Of a DNA stretch of 64,000 bases, positions 43,550 to 53,323 are shown piece by piece. Position 1 is the first letter of the stretch. Every line of letters begins with the position of its first letter. The stretch is from Cryobacterium psychrotolerans (GTDB lineage Bacteria; Actinomycetota; Actinomycetes; Actinomycetales; Microbacteriaceae). Position numbers and translations under genes: made by a program. Below the pieces are notes generated by a model. It had not been told where the DNA came from and did not search any database. It saw only the letters and a list, made by a program, of their open reading frames with translations. The stretch covers positions 185,961 to 249,960 of the forward strand of contig NZ_FNFU01000002.1 of the NCBI RefSeq assembly GCF_900101115.1, written 5' to 3'.

Positions 43550-45117
43550 TGCCGCAAGGCCCTGCCCTCCCTGATCCTGACCGCTCCGTTCCCGCCGATC
43601 CGGTGCGTGACAGGCTCGATGCGCTGACCAGCTGGCACGCCGACTGGGCCGGGCTGCGCGTGGCCGTCTACGGCCTCGGTGTCACCGGCTTCGCGGCCGC
43701 GGACACACTCGCCGAACTCGGCGCCGACGTGCTCGTGGTGGCCGGAGCGGCGCCCGACGAGCGCGCCCGGCTCCTGGACGTGCTCGGCGTCGCGCTGGTG
43801 CAGGCCGAACTCGACACCCCGCCGGCCGAACTCCTCGAGCACCGGCCGGAGCTCATCGTCGTGTCGCCCGGCTTCCATCCCGACCACGCGCTGCTGCTCT
43901 GGGCAGCGGAAACGGGCATCCCGGTCTGGGGCGACATCGAACTGGCCTGGCGCCTGCGCGACAAGGTGGGCGCTCCCGCCGAGTGGATCCTCGTCACCGG
44001 CACCAACGGCAAGACCACGACCGTTCAACTCACCGCGACCATGCTCGCCGCGGCCGGCCGCCGCGCCGCGCCGTGCGGCAACATCGGTGTGCCCGTGCTC
44101 GACGCCATCCGGGACCCGCAGGGCTGGGACGTTCTCGTCGTCGAGCTCTCCAGCTACCAGCTGCACCACCTGCCGCGCACCGGACCGGGCGCCCTGGTGC
44201 CGTGGGCGAGCGTGTGCCTCAACGTCGCGGACGACCACCTCGACTGGCACGGCTCCGCGGCCGCGTACCGCGACGCGAAGGCGAAGGTCTACGCGAACAC
44301 CCGGGTCGCCTGCGTGTACAACAAGGCCGACGACGCCACCCTCGCCATGGTCGAGGACGCCGATGTGCAGGAGGGTGCGCGGGCGATCGGCTTCGGCCTG
44401 GGCGTGCCCGGGCCCAGCGACGTCGGCATCGTCGAGGGGATCCTCTGCGACCGCGCCTTCCTCGAGGACCGCTTCGACCGTGCGGTGGAGCTGACCACGG
44501 TGACCGCGCTGGCTGCCGCCGGGCTGGATGCGCCGCACGTCGTCGCCAACATCCTGGCCGCCAGCGCCCTGGCCCGCTCATTCGGGGTTTCCCCGGAGAC
44601 GATCGGCGCGGCCCTGGGGGCCTTCCGCCTCGACGCGCACCGGATCGAGCTCGTCGCCACGGCGGGACGCATTCGCTGGATCGATGACTCCAAGGCGACC
44701 AACGCGCACGCCGCCGACGCCTCTCTGCGGGCCTTCGACTCCGTGGTCTGGCTCGTCGGCGGACTGCTCAAGGGCGTCGACGTGGACGAACTGGTCAGCA
44801 GCCACGTTGCGCGTCTGCGGGCCGCCATCATCATCGGTGTCGACCGGGTCGCCCTGCGTGAGGCATTCGCGCGACACGCGCCCGAACTGCCGGTCATCGA
44901 GATCGACGCGGTTGACACTGGACAGGTCATGCCGAACGCTGTCCGGGTGGCGGCGGACCTGGCCGAGGCCGGCGACGTCGTGCTCCTGGCCCCGGCGGCC
45001 GCCTCGATGGACCAGTTCGCCGACTATGCGGAGCGTGGACGATTGTTTGCGAGAGCCGTTCGAGACCACGTGGGAGGCGAGCCGGATGACGAATCCACCC
45101 AGGACCCGGGCGCCTAG
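43549..45117 (+). CDS. murD: UDP-MurNAc-L-alanine-D-glutamate ligase
   Basis: MurD adds D-glutamate to UDP-MurNAc-L-Ala. The 522-residue protein shows VAVYGLGVTGFAAADTLAEL (N-terminal Rossmann-like domain), the P-loop LVTGTNGKTTTVQL (about 150), VVELSSYQLHHL and IDDSKATNAHAADASL. GTG 43549 shares one base with the mraY stop. ATG 43534 (within mraY) and GTG 43603 are possible; without the Pro-rich head the protein would be nearer the usual 450-500 residues. The 3' end overlaps ftsW by 32 bp. Confidence 0.95.
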   Translation: MPQGPALPDPDRSVPADPVRDRLDALTSWHADWAGLRVAVYGLGVTGFAAADTLAELGADVLVVAGAAPDERARLLDVLGVALVQAELDTPPAELLEHRPELIVVSPGFHPDHALLLWAAETGIPVWGDIELAWRLRDKVGAPAEWILVTGTNGKTTTVQLTATMLAAAGRRAAPCGNIGVPVLDAIRDPQGWDVLVVELSSYQLHHLPRTGPGALVPWASVCLNVADDHLDWHGSAAAYRDAKAKVYANTRVACVYNKADDATLAMVEDADVQEGARAIGFGLGVPGPSDVGIVEGILCDRAFLEDRFDRAVELTTVTALAAAGLDAPHVVANILAASALARSFGVSPETIGAALGAFRLDAHRIELVATAGRIRWIDDSKATNAHAADASLRAFDSVVWLVGGLLKGVDVDELVSSHVARLRAAIIIGVDRVALREAFARHAPELPVIEIDAVDTGQVMPNAVRVAADLAEAGDVVLLAPAAASMDQFADYAERGRLFARAVRDHVGGEPDDESTQDPGA

Positions 45118-46438
45118 AGCCGACCGACCGCAGCAGCCGCAACGGCAGCCGCAGCGGTCCCAGCCGCAGCAGTCCCAGCCGCAGCAGTACGCGCAGCAGC
45201 TCAGCCAGCACCAGCGCAACCAGCAGCGGCAGCAGGCTGGGCGACCGGCCTCCTCGCCGCCCGAGCCGGCCACGGCCGGGGCCAGCGCGCGGATCACCCT
45301 GGGCCGGGTCTTCCGGGCCGAGTCCGCGAACTACCTGCTCCTGCTCGGCACGACCCTGTTCCTCGTCATCTTCGGCCTGGTCATGGTGCTCTCCTCCTCG
45401 TCGGTGGATTCGTACCTCGAAAACGCCGGGTTCTTCGGCGGGCTCCTGCGCCAGGGCATCTTCGCCCTGGTCGGACTGCCGATGATGCTCCTCGTCAGCC
45501 GGCTTTCGGTGAAATTCTGGCAGCGCGTCGCCTGGCCGGCCCTGCTCGTCGCCTGCTTCCTGCAGGGCCTCGTCGTGTTCACCCCTCTCGGTTACGAGAT
45601 TGCCGGCAACACGAACTGGCTCACCCTCGGCGGCTTCCAGTTCCAGCCCTCCGAGGTGATCAAGGTGGCCCTGGTCATCTGGCTCGGCGTGATCCTCGGC
45701 AAGAAGGAGGGCAAGCTCGACGACTGGCGGCATGTGCTCATCCCGGTCTTCGGCGTCGGCGGCGGAGCCGTGCTCCTGGTGCTCATCGGCGGCGACCTCG
45801 GCACGGTCATGATCATGGCCGGCATCCTGTTCGGCGCCCTGTTCTTCGCGGGCGTGCGGCTGCGCCTGCTCGTGCTGCCCCTCCTGGCCGGAGCCGTCGT
45901 CGCCGTCGTGGTGGCGCTGTCCAGCTCGAACCGGATGACCCGGATCCTCAGCTTCATGGGCTCCGGGTGTGACGAGCAGCAGGGCGCGATCTCCGCCGCC
46001 TGCTGGCAGCCGCTGCACGGCACCTGGGCGCTGGCCAACGGCGGCATCCTCGGCGTCGGCCTCGGCAACTCGAAGGCCAAATGGTCGTGGCTGCCCGCGG
46101 CGGACAACGACTACATCTTCGCGATCATCGGTGAGGAACTCGGCCTCATCGGGGCGATCGTCGTGCTTGGGATGTTCATCCTCCTGGCCTTTGCTTTCCT
46201 GCGGATCATGCGCGCGAGCACCAGCCTGCAGGTGAAGGTCAGCACGGCGGCCGTTCTCGTCTGGATCATCGGCCAGGCCCTGGTCAACATCGGCGTCGTG
46301 CTCGGGGTCTTCCCCGTGCTGGGCGTCCCGCTCCCGCTCATCTCCGCCGGCGGCACCGCCCTGCTCACCACCCTGCTCGCCATCGGAGTTGTGCTCTCCT
46401 TTGCCCGAGGCGACCACACGGAGGCAGAAGCCCAGTGA
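45086..46438 (+). CDS. ftsW: Septal peptidoglycan glycosyltransferase FtsW (SEDS family)
   Basis: FtsW polymerises lipid II into glycan at the septum together with FtsI. The 450-residue protein has an unusual cytoplasmic head of about 60 residues rich in Gln and Pro, then about ten membrane helices. SEDS blocks include LVMVLSSSSVDSYLENAGFF, GNTNWLTLGGFQFQPSEVIK, AAADNDYIFAIIGEELGLI-type sequence (with the conserved Asp/Glu) and PLPLISAGGTALLTTLLAIG. ATG 45086 lies inside the end of murD with GGGAGG 8 bases upstream. Its stop overlaps murG. Confidence 0.95.
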   Translation: MTNPPRTRAPRADRPQQPQRQPQRSQPQQSQPQQYAQQLSQHQRNQQRQQAGRPASSPPEPATAGASARITLGRVFRAESANYLLLLGTTLFLVIFGLVMVLSSSSVDSYLENAGFFGGLLRQGIFALVGLPMMLLVSRLSVKFWQRVAWPALLVACFLQGLVVFTPLGYEIAGNTNWLTLGGFQFQPSEVIKVALVIWLGVILGKKEGKLDDWRHVLIPVFGVGGGAVLLVLIGGDLGTVMIMAGILFGALFFAGVRLRLLVLPLLAGAVVAVVVALSSSNRMTRILSFMGSGCDEQQGAISAACWQPLHGTWALANGGILGVGLGNSKAKWSWLPAADNDYIFAIIGEELGLIGAIVVLGMFILLAFAFLRIMRASTSLQVKVSTAAVLVWIIGQALVNIGVVLGVFPVLGVPLPLISAGGTALLTTLLAIGVVLSFARGDHTEAEAQ

Positions 46439-47502
46439 CCACGTACCTCCTCGCCGGCGGCGGCACCGCCGGCCACGTTAACCCGCTGCTCGCCGTCGCC
46501 GACGCGATTCACCAGAGCGAGCCGGATGCCACGGTGCTCGTGCTCGGCACGAGCGAGGGCCTCGAGTCCCGCCTCGTGCCGGCCCGGGGCTATGAACTCG
46601 TCATTGTTCCGCGGCTGCCCTTTCCCCGGCGCCCGAACCGGCAGGCGCTGACCTTCCTGCCGCGGCTGGGCCGAGCCGTGCGCCAGGTCGCCGACGTGAT
46701 CGGGTCCCGAAACGTCGACGTGGTCGTCGGATTCGGCGGTTACGTCTCCACGCCGGCCTACCTCGCCGCCCGGCGTGCCGGCGTGCCCATCGTCATTCAC
46801 GAGGCCAACGCCCGGCCGGGCCTCGCGAACAAGCTCGGCGCGCGCTACACCCACCATGTCGGGGTGGCGTTCCCCGGCACACCGATCCGGCACGCCCACT
46901 TCGTCGGGATGCCCCTCCGCCCCGAAATCGAGCACCTCGACCGGCCCGCGGTGAGGCCGGAAGCGCTGGCGTTCTTCGGCCTCTCCGCGGACCGGCCCAC
47001 CCTGCTCGTCACCGGCGGCTCCCTGGGCGCCCGGAGCCTGAACAGCACGGTCCTGGACTCGGCGGAGGCGCTGATCGGCGCCGGCTGGCAGGTGCTGCAC
47101 ATCACGGGGGAGAAGTCCGAGGTCGGCGACCCGCAGCTGGACCACTACCGCATGGTCCGCTATTGCGACCGGATGGATCTCGCCCTCTCCGCCGCGGACT
47201 TCGCCGTGTCCCGCGCGGGATCGGCGACGGTCAGCGAACTGGCCGCTCTCGGCATCCCGGCGGTCTACGTGCCGTACCCGGTCGGCAACGGCGAGCAGCG
47301 GTTCAACGCCGCCGACGTGGTCCGCGCCGGCGGCGGGATCCTCGTCGACGACGCGGATTTCCAGCCGTACTGGGTGCTCCGCGAACTCGTGCCCGTGCTG
47401 GCGGACTCGGAACGCGTGCAGGCCATGGGCCGGGCCGCGGCATCCGTGGGCGTGCTGGACGGGTCGGCCCGCATGCTCGAGCTGATCCGCCGCGCCCGGT
47501 GA
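46435..47502 (+). CDS. murG: Lipid II-forming N-acetylglucosaminyltransferase
   Basis: MurG adds GlcNAc to lipid I at the inner face of the membrane to give lipid II. The 355-residue GT-B enzyme has LLAGGGTAGHVNPLLAVADA at the N-terminus, VGFGGYVSTPAYLAARR, LLVTGGSLGARSLN and the donor-binding SRAGSATVSELAALGIPAVY. GTG 46435 overlaps the ftsW stop (GTGA). A 132-bp gap follows before murC. Confidence 0.97.
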   Translation: MTTYLLAGGGTAGHVNPLLAVADAIHQSEPDATVLVLGTSEGLESRLVPARGYELVIVPRLPFPRRPNRQALTFLPRLGRAVRQVADVIGSRNVDVVVGFGGYVSTPAYLAARRAGVPIVIHEANARPGLANKLGARYTHHVGVAFPGTPIRHAHFVGMPLRPEIEHLDRPAVRPEALAFFGLSADRPTLLVTGGSLGARSLNSTVLDSAEALIGAGWQVLHITGEKSEVGDPQLDHYRMVRYCDRMDLALSAADFAVSRAGSATVSELAALGIPAVYVPYPVGNGEQRFNAADVVRAGGGILVDDADFQPYWVLRELVPVLADSERVQAMGRAAASVGVLDGSARMLELIRRAR

Positions 47503-47634
47503 CCCCTGGCCCCGTGACCCGCGAGACCGTGCCGACCCGAGCCAATCCGTCATTCGGCGCCGGCGGCGCGTAACGTTGACCCAGCACCTGTTTGTCACCC
47601 GGCACCCGCCGACCCACCGAGAAGAGCCCAGACC

Positions 47635-49032
47635 GTGATTGAACCCGACCTCACCCTCACCGTTCCCGACGAGCTCGGCGCGGTGCACTTCGTGGGCATC
47701 GGCGGCTCCGGCATGAGCGGAATCGCCCGCCTGTTCCTAGCCGCGGGTCACACCGTCACCGGCTCCGACCTGCGCGAATCCGACAACGTGCTCGCCCTGC
47801 GCGAGCTGGGCGCACGCATCAGTATCGGGCACGACGCAGCGAACCTGGGCGACGCCGACACGCTCGTCGTCACCGGCGCCCTCTGGCAGGACAACCCGGA
47901 ATACGTGCTCGCCCGCGAGCGGGGCATCCCGGTCCTGCACCGCTCCCAGGCCCTGGCCTGGCTGATCAGGTCACACCGGCTGGTCAGCGTGGCCGGCGCA
48001 CACGGCAAGACCACCTCCACCGGAATGATCGTCACCGGCCTGCTCGGACTCGGCCAGGACCCGAGCTTCGTCAACGGCGGCGTGATCGAATCGCTGGGCG
48101 TCAGCGCGGCCAGCGGCGCCGACGACCTCTTCGTCGTCGAGGCCGACGAGTCGGACGGCTCGTTCCTGCTCTACGACACCGCCGTCGCGCTGATCACGAA
48201 CGTCGACCCCGACCACCTCGACCACTACGGGTCGCTCGAGGCCTTCGAGGCCGCCTTCGTCGAATTCGCCCGCAACGCCTCCGAGCTCGTGGTCATCTCC
48301 TCCGACGATCCCGGCGCGGTGCACGTGACGACCAGGCTGGCCGACAAGAAGCTGATCACGTTCGGTGAGGACGCCGGCTCGGACGTCCGGGTACATACCA
48401 TCGGCACCGTCGGCCCCGTGAGCTTCACCGTGCACTGGGCGGGCCGGGACTACTCCACCACTCTTCGGGTTCCCGGCAAGCACAACGCCATCAACGCGGC
48501 GGGCGCCTTCGCCGTGCTCGTCGGCCTGGGCTTAGACCCGGCGGCGTCCCTCGAAGCCATTTCCGCGTTCGGCGGCACCCAGCGCCGGTTCGAGCTGCAC
48601 GGAACGGTTCGGGGTGTGAGCGTCTACGACGACTACGCCCACCACCCCACCGAGGTGGCTGCCGCGCTCTCCGCCGCCCGCACCGTCGTCGGCCCCGGGC
48701 GCATCATCGCCGTGCACCAGCCCCACCTCTACAGCCGCACCCGGATGTTCGCCCAGGAATTCGCCGACACGCTCGAAAAGCACGCCGACCAGACCATCGT
48801 GCTCGACGTCTACGGCGCCCGCGAAGACCCGGAGCCCGGCGTGACCGGAGCGCTCGTGTCCGGGCGCTTCCGCGACCCGGCCCACGTCGCCTTCATCCCG
48901 GACTGGCAGGACGCCGCCGACTACGTCGCCTCGATCGCCCGGGAGGGCGACTTCGTCGTCACGCTCGGCTGCGGCGACGTCTACCGGATCGTGCCGCAGG
49001 TGCTCGAGTCCCTCGGCCGGGCGCGCGAATGA
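47635..49032 (+). CDS. murC: UDP-MurNAc-L-alanine ligase
   Basis: MurC adds the first residue, L-alanine, to UDP-MurNAc. The 465-residue protein begins with the dinucleotide-type loop [19 protein letters not shown] and has the ATP loop [13 protein letters not shown] (about 120). [10 protein letters not shown] and the C-terminal [15 protein letters not shown] and [14 protein letters not shown] [14 protein letters not shown] block complete the pattern. GTG 47635 with purine-rich GAGAAGAG upstream. It is followed by ftsQ after 13 bp. Confidence 0.97.
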   Translation: MIEPDLTLTVPDELGAVHFVGIGGSGMSGIARLFLAAGHTVTGSDLRESDNVLALRELGARISIGHDAANLGDADTLVVTGALWQDNPEYVLARERGIPVLHRSQALAWLIRSHRLVSVAGAHGKTTSTGMIVTGLLGLGQDPSFVNGGVIESLGVSAASGADDLFVVEADESDGSFLLYDTAVALITNVDPDHLDHYGSLEAFEAAFVEFARNASELVVISSDDPGAVHVTTRLADKKLITFGEDAGSDVRVHTIGTVGPVSFTVHWAGRDYSTTLRVPGKHNAINAAGAFAVLVGLGLDPAASLEAISAFGGTQRRFELHGTVRGVSVYDDYAHHPTEVAAALSAARTVVGPGRIIAVHQPHLYSRTRMFAQEFADTLEKHADQTIVLDVYGAREDPEPGVTGALVSGRFRDPAHVAFIPDWQDAADYVASIAREGDFVVTLGCGDVYRIVPQVLESLGRARE

Positions 49033-49045
49033 CGCGCGACCGGGC

Positions 49046-50107
49046 ATGAAGCGGCCCCAGGGCTTCGAACACCGCCCCGCGCCACTCCCGCCGGCCGTTC
49101 CGGGCCGCCCGGCGCGCCCCGGGGCATCCGGGTCGAAATCCACGCCGAAAGCCACGCCGAAATCAGCGGAGCCCTCTTCCCGGGACGCCGCGCAGACGGA
49201 GCCGATCAGAACCCAGCCGGGCGAACCGGTGCCCGCCCCTGCCTTGCTCGCCCCCGTGTTCCCGCTGCGGCGAACCGATGAGGCCGGGGAGACGGCGAAC
49301 CCGCAGCCCGCCCCTGGACTCAGCCCCGGATTCACCCCCGTCCTCACCCCGGCCGCTGCGCGCAGCCGCTTGCGTGGCGCCCGGCGCGCGCGGAAGCAGT
49401 ACGAACGCGAGGAGGTGCGCCGGTTCACCGGGCGCTCCCGGCGTCGGCGCACGACCTGGCTGGTCTCCCTCGGCACGCTCGCCGCGCTCATTGCCTTCGT
49501 CGTCGCCGGCGCCTACTCGCCCCTGATGGCCCTGCGCACGATCGAGGTCGTCGGGGCGAACCGGGTCCCCGCCGACCAGGTGCGGGCGGCACTGGAAGGC
49601 CAGCTCGGCACCCCGCTGCCCCTCGTCGACCTCACCGCCGTCCGAGACGACCTCTCCCGGTTCCGGCTCATTCGAAGCTACGCCGTCGAAAGCCGCCCGC
49701 CCGGCACGATCGTCGTGCGCATCGTCGAACGCGAACCGATCGGCGTCATCCCGTCCGACTCGGGCTTCGATCTCGTCGACGCGGCCGGAGTCGTGATCGA
49801 GAGCGGCGACGAGCCCCAGGACGGCTACCCGGCCATCACGGCCGAGGTCGGCAGCTCGGGCTTCACGGCCGCCGCGGCCGTCGTCGAGTCCTTGCCGGCC
49901 GGCATCCGCACCCAGCTCACGACGGTCGCTGCCGCCACGAAGGACGACGTCACCCTGACCCTGGACGGCGGGGCTCGCGTCGTGTGGGGGAGTGTCGAGG
50001 AGTCCGACTACAAGGCGGTCGTGCTCGGCGCGCTGATGGTCGAGCACCCGGTCGGCGAGGTGGATGAATACGATGTGTCCTCACCCGACAGTGCAGTCCT
50101 CCGCTGA
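49046..50107 (+). CDS. ftsQ: Cell-division protein FtsQ
   Basis: A 353-residue bitopic protein. A long Pro/Ala-rich cytoplasmic head of about 145 residues leads to one membrane helix (WLVSLGTLAALIAFVVAGAY) and a POTRA domain (LRTIEVVGANRVPADQVRAA). The FtsQ beta domain follows (PPGTIVVRIVEREPIGVIP). FtsQ scaffolds FtsL/FtsB and controls FtsWI. ATG 49046 is the first in-frame start after murC; no strong ribosome site is seen. The head is longer than in E. coli but usual for actinobacteria. Confidence 0.93.
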   Translation: MKRPQGFEHRPAPLPPAVPGRPARPGASGSKSTPKATPKSAEPSSRDAAQTEPIRTQPGEPVPAPALLAPVFPLRRTDEAGETANPQPAPGLSPGFTPVLTPAAARSRLRGARRARKQYEREEVRRFTGRSRRRRTTWLVSLGTLAALIAFVVAGAYSPLMALRTIEVVGANRVPADQVRAALEGQLGTPLPLVDLTAVRDDLSRFRLIRSYAVESRPPGTIVVRIVEREPIGVIPSDSGFDLVDAAGVVIESGDEPQDGYPAITAEVGSSGFTAAAAVVESLPAGIRTQLTTVAAATKDDVTLTLDGGARVVWGSVEESDYKAVVLGALMVEHPVGEVDEYDVSSPDSAVLR

Positions 50108-50352
50108 CTGGTCGCTGCCCCGTCAATGCTCCGTGGCTGACCCGTCGCCGACCCGTCGCTGACCCGTCGCTGACCCGCCGCGGCGCGCCGGCCCGGCGGC
50201 CGTCTCGAGGCAATTGTGACCGATTCTTCGCGACACGCGGGGCGCGTCCCCGGACGTGGCCTGCGCGCGCTTACCTTCGGAATTAGGAATTGCATACTCA
50301 GCATAACTTTAAGCCTCCACTAGAGGTTTAGGGTTCCACCCGGAGGCCGGAC
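50108..50352 (+). promoter_or_regulatory. ftsZ leader region
   Basis: A 245-bp gap. Its first part holds four 11-bp tandem units (50136-50179). The last 80 bp become AT-rich (aattaggaattgcatactcagcataactttaag as scattered words) and probably contain a dedicated ftsZ promoter, ending in a strong GGAGG site at 50342. I cannot fix the -10/-35 boxes with confidence. Confidence 0.45.
50136..50179. repeat. 11-bp tandem repeat in the ftsZ leader
   Basis: Four units of gctgacccgtc (variants gccgacccgtc, gctgacccgcc) directly adjoining. The 11-bp spacing is about one helical turn. Confidence 0.8.
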
Positions 50353-51636
50353 GTGTCAAACAATCAGAACTATCTAGCCGTAATCAAGGTTGTCGGTATC
50401 GGCGGTGGCGGTGTCAATGCCGTCAACCGCATGATCGAACTTGGCCTCCGCGGAGTCGAGTTCATTGCCATCAACACGGATGCCCAGGCGCTGCTGATGA
50501 GCGACGCCGACGTGAAGCTCGACGTCGGCCGTGACCTCACCCGCGGCCTCGGCGCCGGAGCAGACCCCGAGGTAGGCCGTCGCGCTGCCGAGGACCACGC
50601 AGAGGAAATCGAAGAGGCCCTTGCCGGGGCGGACATGGTCTTCGTCACCGCCGGAGAGGGTGGCGGAACCGGCACCGGTGGCGCCCCCGTCGTCGCCCGC
50701 ATCGCCAAATCCATCGGCGCACTCACCATCGGTGTCGTCACGAAACCGTTCGGCTTCGAGGGCAAGCGGCGCCAGGCCCAGGCCGAGACCGGCGTCGCCT
50801 CGCTCAAGAACGAGGTCGACACGCTCATCGTCGTGCCGAACGACCGCCTGCTGGAAATCAGCGACCGCGGCATCAGCATGCTCGAGGCCTTCGCGACCGC
50901 CGACCAGGTTCTCCTTGCCGGCGTGCAGGGCATCACCGACCTGATCACCACCCCCGGCCTGATCAACCTCGACTTCGCCGACGTCAAGTCGGTCATGCAG
51001 GGTGCCGGCTCGGCACTGATGGGCATCGGCTCGGCCCGCGGCGCCGACCGTGCGATCAAGGCGGCCGAGCTGGCCGTCGCCTCCCCGCTGCTCGAAGCAT
51101 CCATCGACGGCGCGCACGGCGTGCTCCTCTCGATCCAGGGTGGCTCCAACCTCGGTATCTTCGAGATCAACGACGCCGCGCGCCTCGTGCAGGAAGCCGT
51201 GCACCCCGAAGCCAACATCATCTTCGGTGCCGTCATCGACGACACCCTGGGCGACGAGGTGCGGGTCACCGTCATCGCGGCCGGCTTCGACGGCGGAGAG
51301 CCGGGCGCCAAGCCGGTCGAGGTCCGCCGTGCCGACCTGGTAGCCGCGGGCATCGCCGCCGGCAGCGCCTCGAGCGGGGCGTCGACCACAGGCGCACTGT
51401 CCTCCGGTTCGGGGCAGTCCGGTTCGGGGCAGTCCGGTTCGGGGCAGTCCGGTTCGGGACAGTCCGGAACGGGACAGTCCGGTTCTGGTCAGTCCGGTTC
51501 GGGACAGTACGTCGAGGAGCACACCGGTTCGTCGGTCTGGTCCAGCGGCGAGCCGGCACCGGGCGGGGCAGTCGCGGCCGACCCGGCGTTCGAAGACGAG
51601 GCCGACGACCTCGACATCCCCGATTTCCTCAAGTAG
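50353..51636 (+). CDS. ftsZ: Cell-division GTPase FtsZ
   Basis: FtsZ is the tubulin-like GTPase that forms the division ring. The 427-residue protein has [20 protein letters not shown], the GTP signature [14 protein letters not shown] (about 101-114) and [11 protein letters not shown]. The C-terminal peptide [10 protein letters not shown] binds partners such as SepF. Its disordered linker contains seven copies of Gly-Ser-Gly-Gln-Ser encoded by a 15-bp tandem repeat (51406-51510), an unusual feature. GTG 50353 follows GGAGG by 6 bases. As in other actinobacteria, no ftsA gene precedes it. Confidence 0.98.
   Translation: MSNNQNYLAVIKVVGIGGGGVNAVNRMIELGLRGVEFIAINTDAQALLMSDADVKLDVGRDLTRGLGAGADPEVGRRAAEDHAEEIEEALAGADMVFVTAGEGGGTGTGGAPVVARIAKSIGALTIGVVTKPFGFEGKRRQAQAETGVASLKNEVDTLIVVPNDRLLEISDRGISMLEAFATADQVLLAGVQGITDLITTPGLINLDFADVKSVMQGAGSALMGIGSARGADRAIKAAELAVASPLLEASIDGAHGVLLSIQGGSNLGIFEINDAARLVQEAVHPEANIIFGAVIDDTLGDEVRVTVIAAGFDGGEPGAKPVEVRRADLVAAGIAAGSASSGASTTGALSSGSGQSGSGQSGSGQSGSGQSGTGQSGSGQSGSGQYVEEHTGSSVWSSGEPAPGGAVAADPAFEDEADDLDIPDFLK
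51406..51510 (+). repeat. 15-bp tandem repeat in the FtsZ linker
   Basis: Seven adjoining copies of a unit close to ggttcggggcagtcc. The first three are identical and the last four diverge by one to three bases. They encode Gly-Ser-Gly-Gln-Ser and keep the reading frame. Confidence 0.93.
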
Positions 51637-51681
51637 CGAGAGCCGGGACGAGTAGCGAGAGCGGGGGCGGGGCGGTCGACC

Positions 51682-52377
51682 ATGAGTGAGCCTGTGATTC
51701 CAGCGCCGGCTCCGTTGGCCGACCGTCTCGCCGCCGTGCGCGCCGGTGTCGCCGACGCCGCGGCGGCGGCCGGACGGTCCTCGGACGAGATCACGACGAT
51801 TGTCGTGACCAAGTTCCACCCGGCTTCCCTGATCGAAGAACTGGCCGCCCTGGGCGTGCGGGATTTCGGGGAAAGCCGGCACCAGGAGGCCCAGGCGAAG
51901 TCCGCCGAACTGGCGCACCTGGGCCTCACCTGGCACTTCGTCGGCCAGGTGCAGGGCAAGAAGGCGAGGCAGGTACGGGCCTACGCCGACGTGATCCATT
52001 CCCTGGACCGCGAGTCGCTGGCTGCCGCCCTGGCGTCGGAAGAATCCACCGTGGACTGCTTCGTCCAGGTCAACCTCACCGAGGATCCGGCGCGCGGCGG
52101 AGTGGCCCCCGCGCTGCTCGAACCGCTCGTGGGTCGGGTCCTCGAGACCCCGGGCATCCGTCTGCTGGGACTGATGGCCGTCGCGCCGCTCGGGGCGGAA
52201 CCACGCCGGTCCTACGCTCGCGTGCGCGAGCTGGGGGACCAGGTTCGGCGATTGGCCCCGGAGGCGCGATTCCTCTCGATGGGGATGTCCTCGGACTACG
52301 TCGACGCGATAGTCGAAGGGGCGACACACCTACGAATTGGCACCGCAATCACCGGGAAACGCCCGGAGCACGGTTAA
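51682..52377 (+). CDS. ylmE: YggS/YlmE-family PLP-binding protein
   Basis: A 231-residue member of the PLP homeostasis protein family, a single TIM-barrel that holds pyridoxal phosphate. The cofactor Lys lies in IVVTKFHPASLIEEL (about residue 37). GESRHQEAQAKSAEL and WHFVGQVQGKKARQV match the usual GENxxQE...WHxIGxLQxxK pattern, and LSMGMSSDYVDAIVEGATHL is the phosphate-binding end. It follows ftsZ by 45 bp; the pgeF/yfiH gene often found between them is absent. It precedes sepF. Confidence 0.94.
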   Translation: MSEPVIPAPAPLADRLAAVRAGVADAAAAAGRSSDEITTIVVTKFHPASLIEELAALGVRDFGESRHQEAQAKSAELAHLGLTWHFVGQVQGKKARQVRAYADVIHSLDRESLAAALASEESTVDCFVQVNLTEDPARGGVAPALLEPLVGRVLETPGIRLLGLMAVAPLGAEPRRSYARVRELGDQVRRLAPEARFLSMGMSSDYVDAIVEGATHLRIGTAITGKRPEHG

Positions 52378-52413
52378 TCTCAAAGATGAAGCATCACCAA
52401 CACGGAGGTCGAG

Positions 52414-52899
52414 ATGTCCAACCCGCTCAAGAAAACCATGGTCTACCTGGGTCTGGCAGACGAAGAGCTGGAGTATGAGGCGCCGGCCGCGGCCAACGTC
52501 TCTGCCGTTCCCACCCCGTCTTCGCAGAAAACCAGCGGTCAGAACCCGGCCGGGCGCGCCCCGGTGACGCCCCTGCGCAAGACCTCCACCCCCAAGAATG
52601 TGGCTGCATCCGAAATGAATGAAATCCTCACCGTTCACCCGCGCCAGTACCGCGACGCCCAGGTGATCGCCGAATCCTTCCGCGACGGCATCCCCGTCAT
52701 CATCAACCTGTCCCAGATGAGCGACGCTGACGCCCGCCGCCTGATCGACTTCGCGAGCGGACTCTCCCAGGGCCTGTACGGCAAGATCGAGCGGGTCACG
52801 GCCAAGGTCTTCCTGCTGTCACCGTCGCATGTCGTCGTCTCCGGCGACCACGACGATGAGGGAGCCGACGCCGAGGCGTCCTTCTTCGCGCAGTCGTAG
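52414..52899 (+). CDS. sepF: Cell-division protein SepF
   Basis: SepF anchors FtsZ to the membrane in bacteria without FtsA. The 161-residue protein has a short amphipathic head ([19 protein letters not shown]), a Pro/Ser-rich linker (about 25-65) and the SepF core (about 70-150: [54 protein letters not shown]). A good GGAGG site precedes the ATG. Its core binds the C-terminal peptide of FtsZ. Confidence 0.95.
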   Translation: MSNPLKKTMVYLGLADEELEYEAPAAANVSAVPTPSSQKTSGQNPAGRAPVTPLRKTSTPKNVAASEMNEILTVHPRQYRDAQVIAESFRDGIPVIINLSQMSDADARRLIDFASGLSQGLYGKIERVTAKVFLLSPSHVVVSGDHDDEGADAEASFFAQS

Positions 52900-52924
52900 T
52901 CCCGACGCCCCGTAGTATCGAAGA

Positions 52925-53224
52925 GTGTTATCCCTGCTGGCCGGCATCGCCTACTTCCTTCTCCTGCTCTATTTCTTCGTTCTCTGGGGTCGGTTCATCG
53001 TCGACCTCGTGCGCGGCGTCAACCGGGGCTGGCGCCCCCACGGTTTCCTCCTCGTGCTCGTGGAACTCGTCTACACACTCACTGACCCGCCGCTGAAGTT
53101 CTTCCGCCGCGTGGTGCCGTCCCTGCGCGTCGGGCCGATCGCCTTCGACTTCGGCTGGAGCCTCACCATGCTCTGCACGATCATCGGAATGACGATTGCG
53201 GCGTGGCTGCGCGGAATCGGATAG
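52925..53224 (+). CDS. YggT-family membrane protein
   Basis: A 99-residue protein with two membrane helices (LLAGIAYFLLLLYFFVLWGR at the start, SLTMLCTIIGMTIAAWLRGI at the end). Between them is the conserved loop TDPPLKFFRRVVPSLRVGPI, typical of YggT. Located between sepF and divIVA as in most Gram-positive dcw clusters. Homologues are linked to membrane shape and division or osmotic shock, but mechanism is unknown. GTG start at 52925. Confidence 0.9.
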   Translation: MLSLLAGIAYFLLLLYFFVLWGRFIVDLVRGVNRGWRPHGFLLVLVELVYTLTDPPLKFFRRVVPSLRVGPIAFDFGWSLTMLCTIIGMTIAAWLRGIG

Positions 53225-53248
53225 GCCCCCCAACTGCGGGATGTATCC

Positions 53249-53277
53249 TTGACCAGTGACGCTGCTAGCGTTACCTG
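53249..53277 (+). promoter_or_regulatory. Possible promoter of divIVA
   Basis: TTGACC (53249-53254), a 17-bp spacer and TACCTG (53272-53277), 46 bp ahead of the divIVA ATG. The -35 is good and the -10 weak, so the call is tentative. Confidence 0.4.
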
Positions 53278-53323
53278 AACGTTTTCTTTTCAATTCACAA
53301 CCTAGTTCTAAGGGTGGAAAGCC

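Noticed and set aside
51406..51510. Possible CRISPR array
   Set aside because: Units are 15 bp with no spacers and lie in frame inside ftsZ; it is a coding tandem repeat.
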